Source: a bacterium (GTDB taxonomy: Bacteria; CLD3; SB21). From it: DNA of 64,000 nucleotides. Below, piece after piece: positions 54,447 to 63,598 of this stretch. Below the pieces are notes generated by a model. The model was not told the DNA's origin. It saw only the letters and a list, made by a program, of their open reading frames with translations, and ran no database searches. The stretch lies in contig WBUR01000013.1 of the NCBI GenBank assembly GCA_008933615.1, positions 21,497-85,496 of the forward strand. The letters run 5' to 3'. Numbering within the stretch: the first letter of the stretch is position 1; each line of letters begins with the position of its first letter. A program made the translations under genes and the position numbers.

Positions 54447-55932
54447 TCTTTAGCGGAACAGTTTCAGAAGATTCGATTGGTTTCTCAGGTATATAATGCG
54501 GAAGCGAAAAAGAGAATAACGAACCTTTCCCCAAGTCGCTTTCCACATTGAGCCGGCCGTCGTGTTGTTGGATGATTTCCTTTACAAAAGCCAATCCTAA
54601 TCCTGTTCCTTCAACGTCTTTTACATTCTTGTCGTCTTTTGCCCGGAAAAATTTTTGAAAAAGACGGCTCTGGTTTTCTTTCGAGATACCATAACCTGTG
54701 TCCCGAACTTGTACGACCACGGAATTCTTGATGTTATTGATAGAAATAGTAATGACGGAAGATTCAGGGCTGTATTTGACCGCATTGGAAAACAGATTCA
54801 GAGCTACTTGTCCGATCAGGTCGGGGTCAACCAAAACGAGAGGCGGCGAATCGACAAAATCCGTGACAACATGAATATGTTTCATAATTGCAAGATGAGA
54901 GTTAACGGCAAGCACGTTGGAAATGACCGTTACGATATCTACCGGAATCTTAGTAAGAGACGTCTGGCCGCTTTCGATACGGCTGATATCGAGAAATTTA
55001 TTGATCAGTTCTGCTAACCTTCCGGATTCGTAGCGAATAATATCTATGTATTCCTTTTTCGTTACCGGCGGTAATTCAGGATCTTTCAATATTTCACTGA
55101 AACCGGCAATCGATGTGAGCGGCGACCTCAGTTCGTGGGCGACAACATGAACAAGTTCCGTTTTCAGTTTATCGACTTCTTTTTCTTTTGTGATGTTGCG
55201 TAATACGATCACGATCGCGATCAGTTCAAAATTATCCATGACTTTTGATGCATGCGCGGCCAGGATTATTTTTGAAGGATTATTTTCAGGGTGAATTTCG
55301 ATCTCTTCTTTAAAGATATCGTTTGCGGCGCTTTCCTTGGTCTTGGCGGTAAGGAATTTCAGTTCCGGAAAGAAAAACGTAAGCGAACACCCGTGAACGT
55401 CTTTTTCTTTAACATTAAACCAATCTTCAATGACGTCATTGAGTAAAAGGATTTCGTCCAACGCGCTGACTACGATAACCCCGTCGGCAATATTTCTGAG
55501 AATCGCTTCGGTCTTTATTTTTTCTCGTATGATTTCATTGATATTGATCTGATAAATTCGTTTAAGTTCCAGCGTCATGTAATTAAAAATACGAGAGAGC
55601 TGAATTATTTCATCGCTGCTCTGCACGCTAACCTTGTGATCGAAGTTGCCGCGCGCAATTTCCTTGGCGCTCTCAATAAATTGTTTGATAGGATTAGAGA
55701 TTTCCTGAGCTGTAAATTTGGCTGTGAGATAGGAAATGATCAAAGCAAAACTGACCGGGATCAAAAAAATTAAGAAAAAGTTGTACGATATTTCCGTAAG
55801 TTCCAGCCAGCGCATGATTAATTCAATAATACCCAACGTAACAAGCATGACGGGAAATATGATCAGGAAAATTCTGTTAAAGATGCTGAGCGAGCGTATT
55901 TTTCTGCGGAATTTTTTGCGTTGATCCGGCAT
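54418..55932 (-). CDS. Sensor histidine kinase with HAMP and PAS domains
   Basis: Membrane kinase of 504 aa. Two N-terminal TM segments bracket a short loop, followed by HAMP (EISNPIKQFIESAKEIARGNFDHKV), a PAS-like domain, HisKA with phospho-His in VVAHELRSPLTSIAG, and HATPase_c with N (NLFSNAVKYSP), G1 (DTGYGIS) and G2 (GTGLGLAFVK) boxes. VicK/PhoR-like architecture with little periplasmic sensing domain. No response regulator is adjacent. Convergent overlap of 29 nt with the ABC exporter. Confidence 0.95.
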   Translation of the reverse strand: MPDQRKKFRRKIRSLSIFNRIFLIIFPVMLVTLGIIELIMRWLELTEISYNFFLIFLIPVSFALIISYLTAKFTAQEISNPIKQFIESAKEIARGNFDHKVSVQSSDEIIQLSRIFNYMTLELKRIYQININEIIREKIKTEAILRNIADGVIVVSALDEILLLNDVIEDWFNVKEKDVHGCSLTFFFPELKFLTAKTKESAANDIFKEEIEIHPENNPSKIILAAHASKVMDNFELIAIVIVLRNITKEKEVDKLKTELVHVVAHELRSPLTSIAGFSEILKDPELPPVTKKEYIDIIRYESGRLAELINKFLDISRIESGQTSLTKIPVDIVTVISNVLAVNSHLAIMKHIHVVTDFVDSPPLVLVDPDLIGQVALNLFSNAVKYSPESSVITISINNIKNSVVVQVRDTGYGISKENQSRLFQKFFRAKDDKNVKDVEGTGLGLAFVKEIIQQHDGRLNVESDLGKGSLFSFSLPHYIPEKPIESSETVPLKIKSSHFETG

Positions 55933-55948
55933 ACGATTTCAGGATAAT

Positions 55949-55978
55949 AAAAAAAATACCCCGACGGCGCCGGGGTTT
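55949..55978 (-). terminator. Terminator of the BMC-H operon
   Basis: Stem ACCCCG / CGGGGT with a GC-rich 7-nt loop, and on the minus strand a T-run after it. It lies between the stop of the frame downstream of the second BMC-H gene and the start of the histidine kinase gene, so it separates the two transcripts. Confidence 0.85.
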
Positions 55979-55981
55979 AGG

Positions 55982-56215
55982 TCATTCTTTGAATATTTTT
56001 TCCAGTGCGATGACTAACTCATCCCGTTTTGCCTTTGATATTTCTCTTCCTTTCAGCGGGAAGTTCGGGATTGTTCTGGCAAGTTTTCGTAATTTAACAA
56101 CGGTGAATGAGTGATAATCGTCTGTAGGTTTGGTTAGCTTTTTCTTTTTGAGTATGGATTCGCCTTTTTCTACCGATTTGAACAGATCCCGCTGAGCCAG
56201 CGTAATTAAATCATT
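55982..56215 (-). CDS. Start-less Rho_N/SAP-like frame, probable -1 frameshift extension of BMC-H
   Basis: Beginning with N at 56213-56215 this frame is open for 77 codons to TGA at 55982. No start codon or ribosome site is present. It is in the -1 frame relative to the preceding BMC-H gene, and the junction is a run of ten A on the minus strand (56214-56223). A -1 ribosomal shift or one extra A would give a single 182-aa protein. Segment FTVVKLRKLARTIPNF..LKGREISKAKRDELVIALEKI has the helix pattern of Rho_N/SAP-type domains. Shift is inferred. Confidence 0.75.
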   Translation of the reverse strand, partial: NDLITLAQRDLFKSVEKGESILKKKKLTKPTDDYHSFTVVKLRKLARTIPNFPLKGREISKAKRDELVIALEKIFKE

Positions 56216-56529
56216 TTTTTTTTACTGCCGCTACGGTCTTCGTAGGGCATCGCATCGTCTTCGTATACGATGGATTCGGTCATCGCATCGGGCCTCGGTA
56301 TGATATGTACTGAGACAATTTGTCCTACGCGCCGGGCGGCCGCTTCACCTGCCGCAACGGACGCCTGAACGGCGCCAACCTCGCCGACCACTTTAATGGT
56401 GACCATGGCTCCGTCGGTGATTTCCTTGCCTATTAATCTTACATTAGAGGCTTTGATCATCGCGTCTGCGGCTTCGATTGCTCCAACCAGCCCCAAGGTT
56501 TCAACCATGCCTAACGCACGTTCTTCCAT
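56206..56529 (-). CDS. BMC-H microcompartment shell protein with slippery 3' end
   Basis: Shell hexamer protein of 107 aa. BMC fold: [32 protein letters not shown], then VTIKVVGEVGAVQASVAAGEAAARRVGQIVSVHIIPRPD, as in other BMC-H (CcmK/PduA). The last codons after a flexible acidic linker (YEDDAMPYEDRSGS) are AAA AAA AAA ATG ATT TAA, so termination depends on the length of the A-run. Seven-residue first loop and pore are normal. Follows the first BMC-H gene by 25 nt in the same operon. Confidence 0.93.
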   Translation of the reverse strand: MEERALGMVETLGLVGAIEAADAMIKASNVRLIGKEITDGAMVTIKVVGEVGAVQASVAAGEAAARRVGQIVSVHIIPRPDAMTESIVYEDDAMPYEDRSGSKKKMI

Positions 56530-56553
56530 AATCGGTTCCTTCTTAAAATTCAG

Positions 56554-56835
56554 TTAGGCGCCTTTTTTCGGAAGAATCATTTCTACTTCTGGGTGCGGTC
56601 TCGGGATGACATGCACGGAAATTAATTCGCCGACTTTTTCCGCAGCCGCTGCGCCTGCATCCGTTGCCGCTTTGACGGCGCCAACATCGCCTCGCACCAT
56701 GACCGTCACGTATCCGCCGCCGATTTTTTCTTTTCCGATCAGTTCGACTTTGGCGGCCTTTACCATTGCATCCGCCGCTTCGATCGCCCCAACCAGGCCT
56801 TTCGTTTCAACCATTCCTAGTGCATCAAGTGCCAT
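56554..56835 (-). CDS. BMC-H microcompartment shell protein
   Basis: Shell protein of 93 aa: [85 protein letters not shown]. This is the canonical PduA/CcmK-type hexamer-forming BMC-H, with the GGG pore loop. The ATG at 56835 has TTAGGAGG 7-8 nt upstream; a TTG two codons earlier is rejected. It leads a two-gene shell operon. BMC-P genes lie at 63.3-63.9 kb; no BMC enzyme genes are seen. Confidence 0.96.
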   Translation of the reverse strand: MALDALGMVETKGLVGAIEAADAMVKAAKVELIGKEKIGGGYVTVMVRGDVGAVKAATDAGAAAAEKVGELISVHVIPRPHPEVEMILPKKGA

Positions 56836-57067
56836 TGTCAATCCTCCTAAAGAAAAATTAAGTTATATGTGTCAGGATAAAAAACGTAATTTGGATTAAT
56901 ACGCCGTCCGGATAACGTGAGTTACAAAAAAAGGTTAAGGAAATATCTTATGAAAGTCAATTATATTTTTCTGCCTGCTTCACCTCCGTTTTTTAGGGCA
57001 TTTAATTTCATTTAAAATCCGTACTTAAGGGGTCTGCTGCCGGAAGGAAATATTATACAAAATTTTC

Positions 57068-57096
57068 TTGCATTCTGAGGGTGTGTTTATTATATT
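57068..57096 (+). promoter_or_regulatory. Promoter for rplM-rpsI
   Basis: TTGCAT at 57068-57073, 17 nt, then TATATT at 57091-57096, about 60 nt before the GTG start of rplM. Good match to a vegetative sigma promoter. Probably drives rplM, rpsI and perhaps rpsB and tsf. Confidence 0.7.
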
Positions 57097-57156
57097 GGTC
57101 GCCCAAAATGCTGATAAGTTTAATATTTTTATAGATAATGCATAAGGAGTAAAAGC

Positions 57157-57597
57157 GTGAAAATCTCATTCAAAACAGCGATGCCGAAGGCGGAAACGAT
57201 ACAACGTAAATGGTATATCGTCGATGCGGCGGATAAAACCCTTGGACGTTTTGCAACCAAAGTAGCTACTATATTGAACGGTAAGAATAAAGCGTATTAC
57301 GCTCCGCATGTGGATTGCGGCGACCATGTGATTATTCTTAATGCGTCAAAAATCCGTCTGACGGGCAAGAAAGCGAAAATGAAAGAATACGTTCGCAATA
57401 CGATGCATCCTGGCGGAAATCGTGTCGAAAAATTTGAAGATTTGATCCGCACCAATCCGGAAAAGATTCTGTACGCGGCTATACATGGCATGTTGCCTAA
57501 AAACAAGCTCGGCAGCGTCATGATCAAAAAACTCAAAGTGTATGCGGATGATAAACACCCTCATACTGCCCAGAATCCTGAACCTTTGAAATTTTAA
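57157..57597 (+). CDS. rplM: 50S ribosomal protein L13
   Basis: Large-subunit protein of 146 aa with a GTG start and AAGGAG 8 nt upstream. Core pattern: WYIVDAADKTLGRFATKVATILNGKNKAYYAPHVDCGDHVIILNASKIRLTGKK. First gene of the rplM-rpsI-rpsB-tsf-pyrH-frr series. Confidence 0.98.
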   Translation: MKISFKTAMPKAETIQRKWYIVDAADKTLGRFATKVATILNGKNKAYYAPHVDCGDHVIILNASKIRLTGKKAKMKEYVRNTMHPGGNRVEKFEDLIRTNPEKILYAAIHGMLPKNKLGSVMIKKLKVYADDKHPHTAQNPEPLKF

Positions 57598-57629
57598 ATT
57601 TAAATGTATACATCACACGAGGAGATCAT

Positions 57630-58019
57630 ATGAGTACTGCCATTACAGCAGTCGGTCGAAGGAAAACAGCCAATGCGCGTGTCATGCTGATTGCCGGTAA
57701 CGGTAAGATCACCGTGAACCGCAAGGATATCAAGAATTTCTTTCCCCGCGAATCCCATCAATTACATGTTGAAGAGCCGTTAAAAGCGGTCGAAGTTGGC
57801 GCAAAATACGATGTGGTCGCCAATGTACGAGGCGGCGGTCAAACCGGACAGGCCGGAGCGATCCGTTTGGGTATTGCGCGCGCGCTGGTGAAAATCGACG
57901 AAGAATTGAAAAAAGCCCTGAAGCCGTTAGGCGTCATGAGCCGCGATCCGCGTATGAAAGAACGCCGTAAGTACGGTCTGGCGAAGGCGCGTAAACGTTA
58001 TCAATTTTCGAAACGTTAA
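57630..58019 (+). CDS. rpsI: 30S ribosomal protein S9
   Basis: Small-subunit protein of 129 aa: AVGRRKTANARVMLIAGNGKITVNRKDI and the C-terminal LKPLGVMSRDPRMKERRKYGLAKARKRYQFSKR with the basic tail that reaches the P-site tRNA. Starts 32 nt after rplM. Confidence 0.98.
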   Translation: MSTAITAVGRRKTANARVMLIAGNGKITVNRKDIKNFFPRESHQLHVEEPLKAVEVGAKYDVVANVRGGGQTGQAGAIRLGIARALVKIDEELKKALKPLGVMSRDPRMKERRKYGLAKARKRYQFSKR

Positions 58020-58143
58020 TCGTTTATTTTTTGTTTACCTAATACTAATCACACTTTTTGATTTGATTGGGGGTGTACGCTTAAGGCGTATTCCAGTCAA
58101 AGAGGAAAAAAGTGGTCGTTTAACCCGTTAAAGGAGTAGAACC

Positions 58144-58995
58144 ATGTCTCAAGAAAAAAACCTGTTTGATCCCAAACAAAAACTGGAAGAACTGCTTACG
58201 GCAGGCGTTCATTTCGGCCATCTGACGCGCCGTTGGAATCCGAAAATGAAACCGTTCATTTTTATGGAAAAGAACGGCATTCATATTATGGATCTGAAGA
58301 AAACCGTAACGTCGCTTGAGGACGCATGCAAAGCAATCACGAAGATCGTGGCCAACGGTGAAAAAGTTTTGTTTGTTGGAACAAAAAAGCAGGCCAAAGA
58401 GATCGTGAAAGCGGAATCCGTTCGCGCCAACGTGTACTACGTGACCGAACGGTGGCTGGGCGGCATGCTTACCAATTTTTCAACTATTCGCAAAAGCATT
58501 AAGCACATGAAGAATATTGAGAAAAAGGAAAGCGACGGCACGTTTGAGAAGATCACAAAAAAAGAACGCCTGATGCTGGAACGAGAAAAAATTAAACTGA
58601 AAGCGGTCCTTGAAGGGATCGAAGATATGCGTCAATTACCCGGCGCCGTGTTCGTCGTGGACACCAGGAAAGAACATATTGCGGTCAAAGAAGCGAATAT
58701 TCTCGGCATACCGGTATTTGCAATTGTAGACACCAACTGCGATCCCGATCAGGTGCAGTTTGTAATCCCGGGTAACGACGATGCGGCCAAATCCATTCAG
58801 GTGATTACTAAGACGATTGCGGATGCGGTCATTGATGCGAGCCAGCACGTCGTAGCTGTTGCGAAAGACGCTCCGGCCGAAGTAGACGGCGAAAGAGTCA
58901 AAGACGAAACGCGTATGAAATATGAAGAAGACGCCCGTTTTGAGAAATTAAAAGCGCAGGCAGAGAAGGATGCGCTGGGCAAAGAAGCTCAATAA
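58144..58995 (+). CDS. rpsB: 30S ribosomal protein S2
   Basis: Small-subunit protein of 283 aa: [54 protein letters not shown] and [14 protein letters not shown] charged extension of about 50 residues follows the core, common in FCB bacteria. A 124-nt spacer separates it from rpsI and may carry its own promoter. AAAGGAG is placed before the ATG. Confidence 0.98.
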   Translation: MSQEKNLFDPKQKLEELLTAGVHFGHLTRRWNPKMKPFIFMEKNGIHIMDLKKTVTSLEDACKAITKIVANGEKVLFVGTKKQAKEIVKAESVRANVYYVTERWLGGMLTNFSTIRKSIKHMKNIEKKESDGTFEKITKKERLMLEREKIKLKAVLEGIEDMRQLPGAVFVVDTRKEHIAVKEANILGIPVFAIVDTNCDPDQVQFVIPGNDDAAKSIQVITKTIADAVIDASQHVVAVAKDAPAEVDGERVKDETRMKYEEDARFEKLKAQAEKDALGKEAQ

Positions 58996-59042
58996 TTGGC
59001 ATATTTGCATATAATAATTCGAATAGATAAAGGAGTTTTTGA

Positions 59043-59924
59043 ATGGCTACGGAAATAAGCGCCACAGTGGTGATGCAGCTAAGGGAAAAAACCGGCGCGG
59101 GCATGATGGATTGCAAGAAAGCCTTGACGGAAGCGGGCGGCGATCCAGAAAAAGCGATTGAAATATTACGCCAGCGCGGACTGAAAAAAAGCGCGGAGAA
59201 GGCATCCCGCGTTGCGAAAGAGGGTATCATCCTTGCCGCAGTTAACAAAGAAAACAGCCTCGGATCGATAATTGAAATAAATTGCGAAACGGATTTTGTT
59301 GCAAAAAACGATGATTTCGTGAAATTTGCAAAAAACGTTCTTGATCAGGTTCATCAAACTAAACCGGCCGATTTGGATTCATTTCTCATTGCACCGGCGG
59401 CATACGACAAAGGCCGTTCAGTAGCGGATACAGCGGGGGAGTTGACCGGAAAGATCGGCGAGAAGATCGCGATCAAACGCTTTGCATTGTTGGAAACGAA
59501 AAGTGGCGTCATTGCGGTTTACATTCATCCGGGAAATAAGCTCGGCGTATTAGTTCAACTGGAAGTAGAAGGCTACAGCCCGACTTTGCAGGAACCAACG
59601 CACAGTTTAGCGCATGATATCGCGATGCAGGCTGCCGCTATGAGTCCGACGTGCATCAATCGCACCGAGATCCCTCAGGACGTCATTGAAAAAGAAATGG
59701 CGATTCTGCGTGAACAAGGCAAGACCGAAGGCAAGCCGGAAAAAGTGATGGAAAGTATTATCAAAGGACGAATGGAAAAATTTTATCAGGAGGTCTGCCT
59801 CAACGAACAGGTTTTCGTCAAAGATTCTTCAAAGACCATTAAGGAATTGGTGGCCGAATTCTCCAAAAAACTCGGCAAACCGGTCGTGATACATAAATTT
59901 GAGCGCTTTCGATTAGGCGAATAA
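59043..59924 (+). CDS. tsf: Elongation factor Ts
   Basis: Nucleotide-exchange factor for EF-Tu, 293 aa. Seen: LREKTGAGMMDCKKALTEAGGDPEKAIEILR (N-terminal TGAGMMDCKKAL), IEINCETDFVAKNDDF, and HDIAMQAAAMSPTCI. Starts 47 nt after rpsB. A terminator follows the stop. Confidence 0.98.
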   Translation: MATEISATVVMQLREKTGAGMMDCKKALTEAGGDPEKAIEILRQRGLKKSAEKASRVAKEGIILAAVNKENSLGSIIEINCETDFVAKNDDFVKFAKNVLDQVHQTKPADLDSFLIAPAAYDKGRSVADTAGELTGKIGEKIAIKRFALLETKSGVIAVYIHPGNKLGVLVQLEVEGYSPTLQEPTHSLAHDIAMQAAAMSPTCINRTEIPQDVIEKEMAILREQGKTEGKPEKVMESIIKGRMEKFYQEVCLNEQVFVKDSSKTIKELVAEFSKKLGKPVVIHKFERFRLGE

Positions 59925-59933
59925 TTAAAACAG

Positions 59934-59964
59934 AAACCACGGATTTTAATTCGTGGTTTTTTTA
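59934..59964 (+). terminator. Rho-independent terminator after tsf
   Basis: Stem AAACCACG / CGTGGTTT with a 10-nt A/T loop (GATTTTAATT), then a T-run. It closes the rpsB-tsf transcript 10 nt after the stop codon. Confidence 0.9.
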
Positions 59965-59996
59965 TATCCCAACTTTTCATACGAAGGAATATTGAC

Positions 59997-60710
59997 ATGC
60001 CGATGCCTGCTTTTAAGAGGATATTGCTGAAACTCAGCGGTGAAGCTCTCATGGGAGATCAGACGTACGGGATAGATACGAAGATGCTGATTCAGGTTGC
60101 CGAGGAGATCAAGTCCGTAAAAGCATTGGGCGTTGAAATTGCCGTGGTCATCGGCGGCGGCAATATTTTTCGCGGCCTTGCGGCCAGCGCCAAAGGTATG
60201 GACCGGGTATCGGCAGACCAAATGGGCATGTTGGCCACCGTGATCAATTCGCTCGCACTGCAGGACGCGCTGGAAAAAGCGGGTTTATTTACGCGGGTAC
60301 TGAGCGCAATCAAAATGGAACAGATCGCTGAACCTTTCATTCGCCGCCGCGCGATTCGCCATCTCGAAAAAGGACGTATCGTGATCTTTGCCGGCGGAAC
60401 GGGCAATCCCTATTTCACGACCGACACCGCAGCCTCGTTGCGCGCAATTGAAGTGGAAGCCGACGTCATTTTAAAAGGAACCCGCGTGGATGGCGTCTAT
60501 GACTCCGATCCGGAAACCAATAAAGAAGCGTTCAAATTCGATTCAATTTCCTACCTCGAAGTGGTCAAAAAAGGACTCAACGTGATGGATGCAACCGCCG
60601 TCACGCTGTGTATGGAAAACAAACTTCCGATCATCGTATTTAATCTCAAGACGACAGGCAATCTTAAGCGTATCATTCTCGGTGAAAATGTCGGATCGAG
60701 AGTGCAGTAG
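59997..60710 (+). CDS. pyrH: Uridylate kinase
   Basis: UMP kinase of 237 aa: [57 protein letters not shown] and [14 protein letters not shown]. Converts UMP to UDP in pyrimidine synthesis. Starts 35 nt after the tsf terminator; pyrH-frr is the usual order. Confidence 0.98.
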   Translation: MPMPAFKRILLKLSGEALMGDQTYGIDTKMLIQVAEEIKSVKALGVEIAVVIGGGNIFRGLAASAKGMDRVSADQMGMLATVINSLALQDALEKAGLFTRVLSAIKMEQIAEPFIRRRAIRHLEKGRIVIFAGGTGNPYFTTDTAASLRAIEVEADVILKGTRVDGVYDSDPETNKEAFKFDSISYLEVVKKGLNVMDATAVTLCMENKLPIIVFNLKTTGNLKRIILGENVGSRVQ

Positions 60711-60822
60711 CTGAAAAATTTTAGACCCGTCAGAGTCAGATTCCGTTTTCTAATAATTTGCTTGAATAAAAACGGTATTCGTTATAGATTTCAGCACAGC
60801 AACTAACACTAGAAGGTGATGT

Positions 60823-61386
60823 ATGTACGATCTGAATAAACAATATCATGATACTGAAGAAAAAATGAAAAAATCGCTGGAAGCCGTTCGAGGCGAATTA
60901 TCCAAAGTACGCAGCGGCCGGGCAACGACGACCTTGTTGGACGGAATCAAAGTGGATTATTACGGAACCCCTACGCCCCTAAATCAGGTGGGCAATGTCT
61001 CTGCACCTGAAGCGCGGCTGTTGACAGTGCAGCCTTGGGATAAGAACCTGATCCAGCCGATCGAGAAAGCTATACAGATGGCGGATCTGGGACTGAATCC
61101 GGCAAACGACGGCACGATGATACGCATCCCGATCCCGTCATTAAATGAAGAGCGGCGCAAGGAACTCGTCAAACTCACAAAAAAATATGCCGAAGACGGA
61201 CGAATTGCGATCCGGAATGTCCGGCGCGAAGCAAATGATCATATTAAGAAAGCAGAAAAGAACCATGACATATCGGAAGACGATTCAAAACAGGCGCATG
61301 ACAAGGTTCAGAAAATGACCGATTCCTACATCAAGAAGATCGATGAAATGGTCGTCATGAAAGAAAAAGAGATCATGGAAGTATAG
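60823..61386 (+). CDS. frr: Ribosome recycling factor
   Basis: 187 aa: MKKSLEAVRGELSKVRSGRATTTLLDGIKVDYYGTPTPLNQVGNVSAPEARLL, then KYAEDGRIAIRNVRREANDHIKKAEKNHDISEDDSKQAHDKVQKMTDSYIKKIDEMV. Releases post-termination ribosomes with EF-G. ACTAGAAGGTG precedes the ATG. A terminator follows. Confidence 0.98.
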   Translation: MYDLNKQYHDTEEKMKKSLEAVRGELSKVRSGRATTTLLDGIKVDYYGTPTPLNQVGNVSAPEARLLTVQPWDKNLIQPIEKAIQMADLGLNPANDGTMIRIPIPSLNEERRKELVKLTKKYAEDGRIAIRNVRREANDHIKKAEKNHDISEDDSKQAHDKVQKMTDSYIKKIDEMVVMKEKEIMEV

Positions 61387-61411
61387 CCGCCATTTTGTAA
61401 TGACTATGTAA

Positions 61412-61448
61412 GGCCCGTAAGGTTAGTAAAACTTTACGGGTCTTTATA
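61412..61448 (+). terminator. Rho-independent terminator after frr
   Basis: Stem GCCCGTAAGGTT / AACTTTACGGGT with one G-U pair and a short AGTAA loop, followed by a short T-stretch. It closes the pyrH-frr transcript 25 nt after the stop codon. Confidence 0.85.
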
Positions 61449-61537
61449 TTTACGTGATAACGCGCGGCTTGACTTTATGTTCTAAACTTTATAAGTTTGT
61501 GCCAGTCCTATTTCTTATCGATACCTATCTCTAACGC

Positions 61538-63295
61538 ATGATAAATCAATTGATATCATCCAGAACCTATCTGAAAAAAATCATACTTCTCAGTCTGTTC
61601 GCCTTTCTTATCGTATTATCCATTCTGAGTTATTTTTTTTATAAAGCTTTGCTGATCGTCTCATTGCCCGCATTGATTGGCTGTCTCATCTTTTTTATGT
61701 TGGATTATTTGCAGTGGTTTAATAAAAACACGATTTCGGATACTTTATTTTCTCGAAAAACCTCCATAGCCTCGGGTGCTGGAAATCCGCTGGCTAATTA
61801 TTTTTCAAAAGCAAGAGTTGACGCCGCCGACAAAGGCGAGAGTTCCATGGACATGCTGGACGATACTCAGGCGTCCATATTTTTTAATCAGACTTCCGAC
61901 GCCATTATTCAATTGATCCATCAGACATTTGCGGCAAACTCGACCTTTTTATACTTATACATTGAAGAAGAAAACGAATTAGTGCTGCAAAGTTTCAGAA
62001 CGGAAAGTTCCTGTTATTTCGCATCGTCGCGCAATTCTCTCGCAAATTCCGGGACATCGTTGTTCAACAAAGTCATCACCTCTCGCCAAAACGGGTTATT
62101 TATCTCGCTGAGTCCGGATGAAAAAAATCTTTTTTACTACAGCCAACCCGAGGACATTCACACTTTGCTCATGGTTCCTTTGCTTAGGCGCGGCACGCTG
62201 TTGGGCGTCGTCGGCGTAGATCATAAGAAACCGGAACGCTATTCGGATCATCATGCGACGCTGCTTGAACAATATGGCCACTTACTCATTCAAACGATTC
62301 AAAACATAGACGGAGTATATGTAAAAAACAAATTACGCCGCATGTTTCAGTCCCTTAAGGAATATAACGAAATTGTAAAAACCGAGGACAGTGAGGAAGC
62401 CATTTTCAGATATTTAAAAGAAGCGCTGATTCATAATATCAAATGGGACGTATCGTTGATATGGATGCGGGCCGGATCGGATGACGAATGGATAGTTACG
62501 GATGCAGAGGGCGCAACGCCTTTGACTGCAGGGACAACCATGTCACTTGATCAGCGGCCAGAATGGGTTGCCATTAGTAATCAGAAAAGGGCGTATCGGC
62601 CGGATGCGGAGAGCGACGGCCTTAAAAAAACAATGCTCTCCGTTCCGTTTGTCGATCACGGCCATTGTTTTGGCGTGCTTCATTTGGAATCGCAACAGAC
62701 GGACGCCTGGGATATGTATGAAGTACAGTTCATCGAAAATCTATGTCACAGCGTCAGCCTTTCTTTAGCGCGCGCGCAGCTGGATAAACATCTTTTCTCC
62801 GAGATGTCCCACGATCCTCTGACGGGCTTGGATAATCTTCAGGCGTTTAATCGAAAGGTCGGCGCGGAAATTAATCGCGCAAAAAGATTTGGCGTGACAT
62901 TTTCGATTTTGATTTTTTATATTGATTATGTCAGGAATATATATGAAAATTTTGGTGTGGCGGCCGGAGACTTTGTTATTGAAAAAATCGCAGAGATTTT
63001 AAAATCCAGCAAACGTCAGATCGACAGCGCAGCCCGAATCAGCAACGATCAATTCGGGCTGATCGTCTTGGAAAGCAAACGGGACGAAGCCAGGGACTGT
63101 GCACACAGAATTCTGAGAAACATAGAGGTTTCGGAAATAGACTTTAACGGCGAATCCATACCTTTGACAGCCGTGATCGGTATTGCAACTTTCGGAGTGG
63201 ACGGCGAGGATCAAATGCAATTAATGCAGTCTGCGGAAAAAGCCGTTCAGACCGCGCGAAAAATGAAAGAAATACGAATCGGATTTGTTAGCTGA
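61538..63295 (+). CDS. GAF-domain signalling protein with degenerate GGDEF
   Basis: Protein of 585 aa with two N-terminal TM segments (IILLSLFAFLIVLSILSYFF; ALLIVSLPALIGCLIFF), two GAF-like domains (about 115-265 and 275-420) and a GGDEF-like domain from about 430. The active-site loop that should read GGDEF or GGEEF reads SNDQF (AARISNDQFGLIV), so diguanylate cyclase activity is unlikely; it may only bind GTP/c-di-GMP or act as a scaffold. A BMC-P gene starts 12 nt downstream, so it is co-transcribed with shell genes. Confidence 0.85.
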   Translation: MINQLISSRTYLKKIILLSLFAFLIVLSILSYFFYKALLIVSLPALIGCLIFFMLDYLQWFNKNTISDTLFSRKTSIASGAGNPLANYFSKARVDAADKGESSMDMLDDTQASIFFNQTSDAIIQLIHQTFAANSTFLYLYIEEENELVLQSFRTESSCYFASSRNSLANSGTSLFNKVITSRQNGLFISLSPDEKNLFYYSQPEDIHTLLMVPLLRRGTLLGVVGVDHKKPERYSDHHATLLEQYGHLLIQTIQNIDGVYVKNKLRRMFQSLKEYNEIVKTEDSEEAIFRYLKEALIHNIKWDVSLIWMRAGSDDEWIVTDAEGATPLTAGTTMSLDQRPEWVAISNQKRAYRPDAESDGLKKTMLSVPFVDHGHCFGVLHLESQQTDAWDMYEVQFIENLCHSVSLSLARAQLDKHLFSEMSHDPLTGLDNLQAFNRKVGAEINRAKRFGVTFSILIFYIDYVRNIYENFGVAAGDFVIEKIAEILKSSKRQIDSAARISNDQFGLIVLESKRDEARDCAHRILRNIEVSEIDFNGESIPLTAVIGIATFGVDGEDQMQLMQSAEKAVQTARKMKEIRIGFVS

Positions 63296-63307
63296 ACAGG
63301 AGTAAAA

Positions 63308-63580
63308 TTGGTTTTAGGCAAAGTTATTGGAAACGTTTGGGCAACGCGCAAAGATGAAAAACTGACGGGCATTAAGCTGCTCATTGTGCGCAGCGTTGAT
63401 CTCGATTACAAAGAAAAAGAAACGTTTGTCGTTGCCGCCGACTCGGTTGGCGCCGGAGCCGGAGAAATTGTATTGTATTGTTCAGGCAGTTCCGCCCGAC
63501 AGACAGAAATTACGCAAGATCGTCCGGTAGATGCGGTGATCATGGCGATCGTGGACAAATTAGAAATTGATATAAAATAG
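63308..63580 (+). CDS. BMC-P microcompartment vertex protein (EutN/CcmL)
   Basis: Pentameric shell protein of 90 aa with a TTG start (TTG GTT TTA GGC). Pattern [54 protein letters not shown] and [15 protein letters not shown] matches EutN/CcmL. It caps the icosahedral vertices. It follows the GAF/GGDEF gene and is followed 18 nt later by a second copy of the family. Confidence 0.95.
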   Translation: MVLGKVIGNVWATRKDEKLTGIKLLIVRSVDLDYKEKETFVVAADSVGAGAGEIVLYCSGSSARQTEITQDRPVDAVIMAIVDKLEIDIK

Positions 63581-63598
63581 TTTGCAACATAACTGAAG

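Noticed and set aside
56554..56899. Plus-strand frames opposite the BMC-H genes (56606-56899)
   Set aside because: Antisense to strongly conserved BMC-H sequence; low-complexity Ala/Ser/Pro translation.
57600..58143. Possible ribosomal-protein leader regulation in the rpsI-rpsB spacer
   Set aside because: No convincing structured leader could be drawn by eye; only a normal ribosome site was found.
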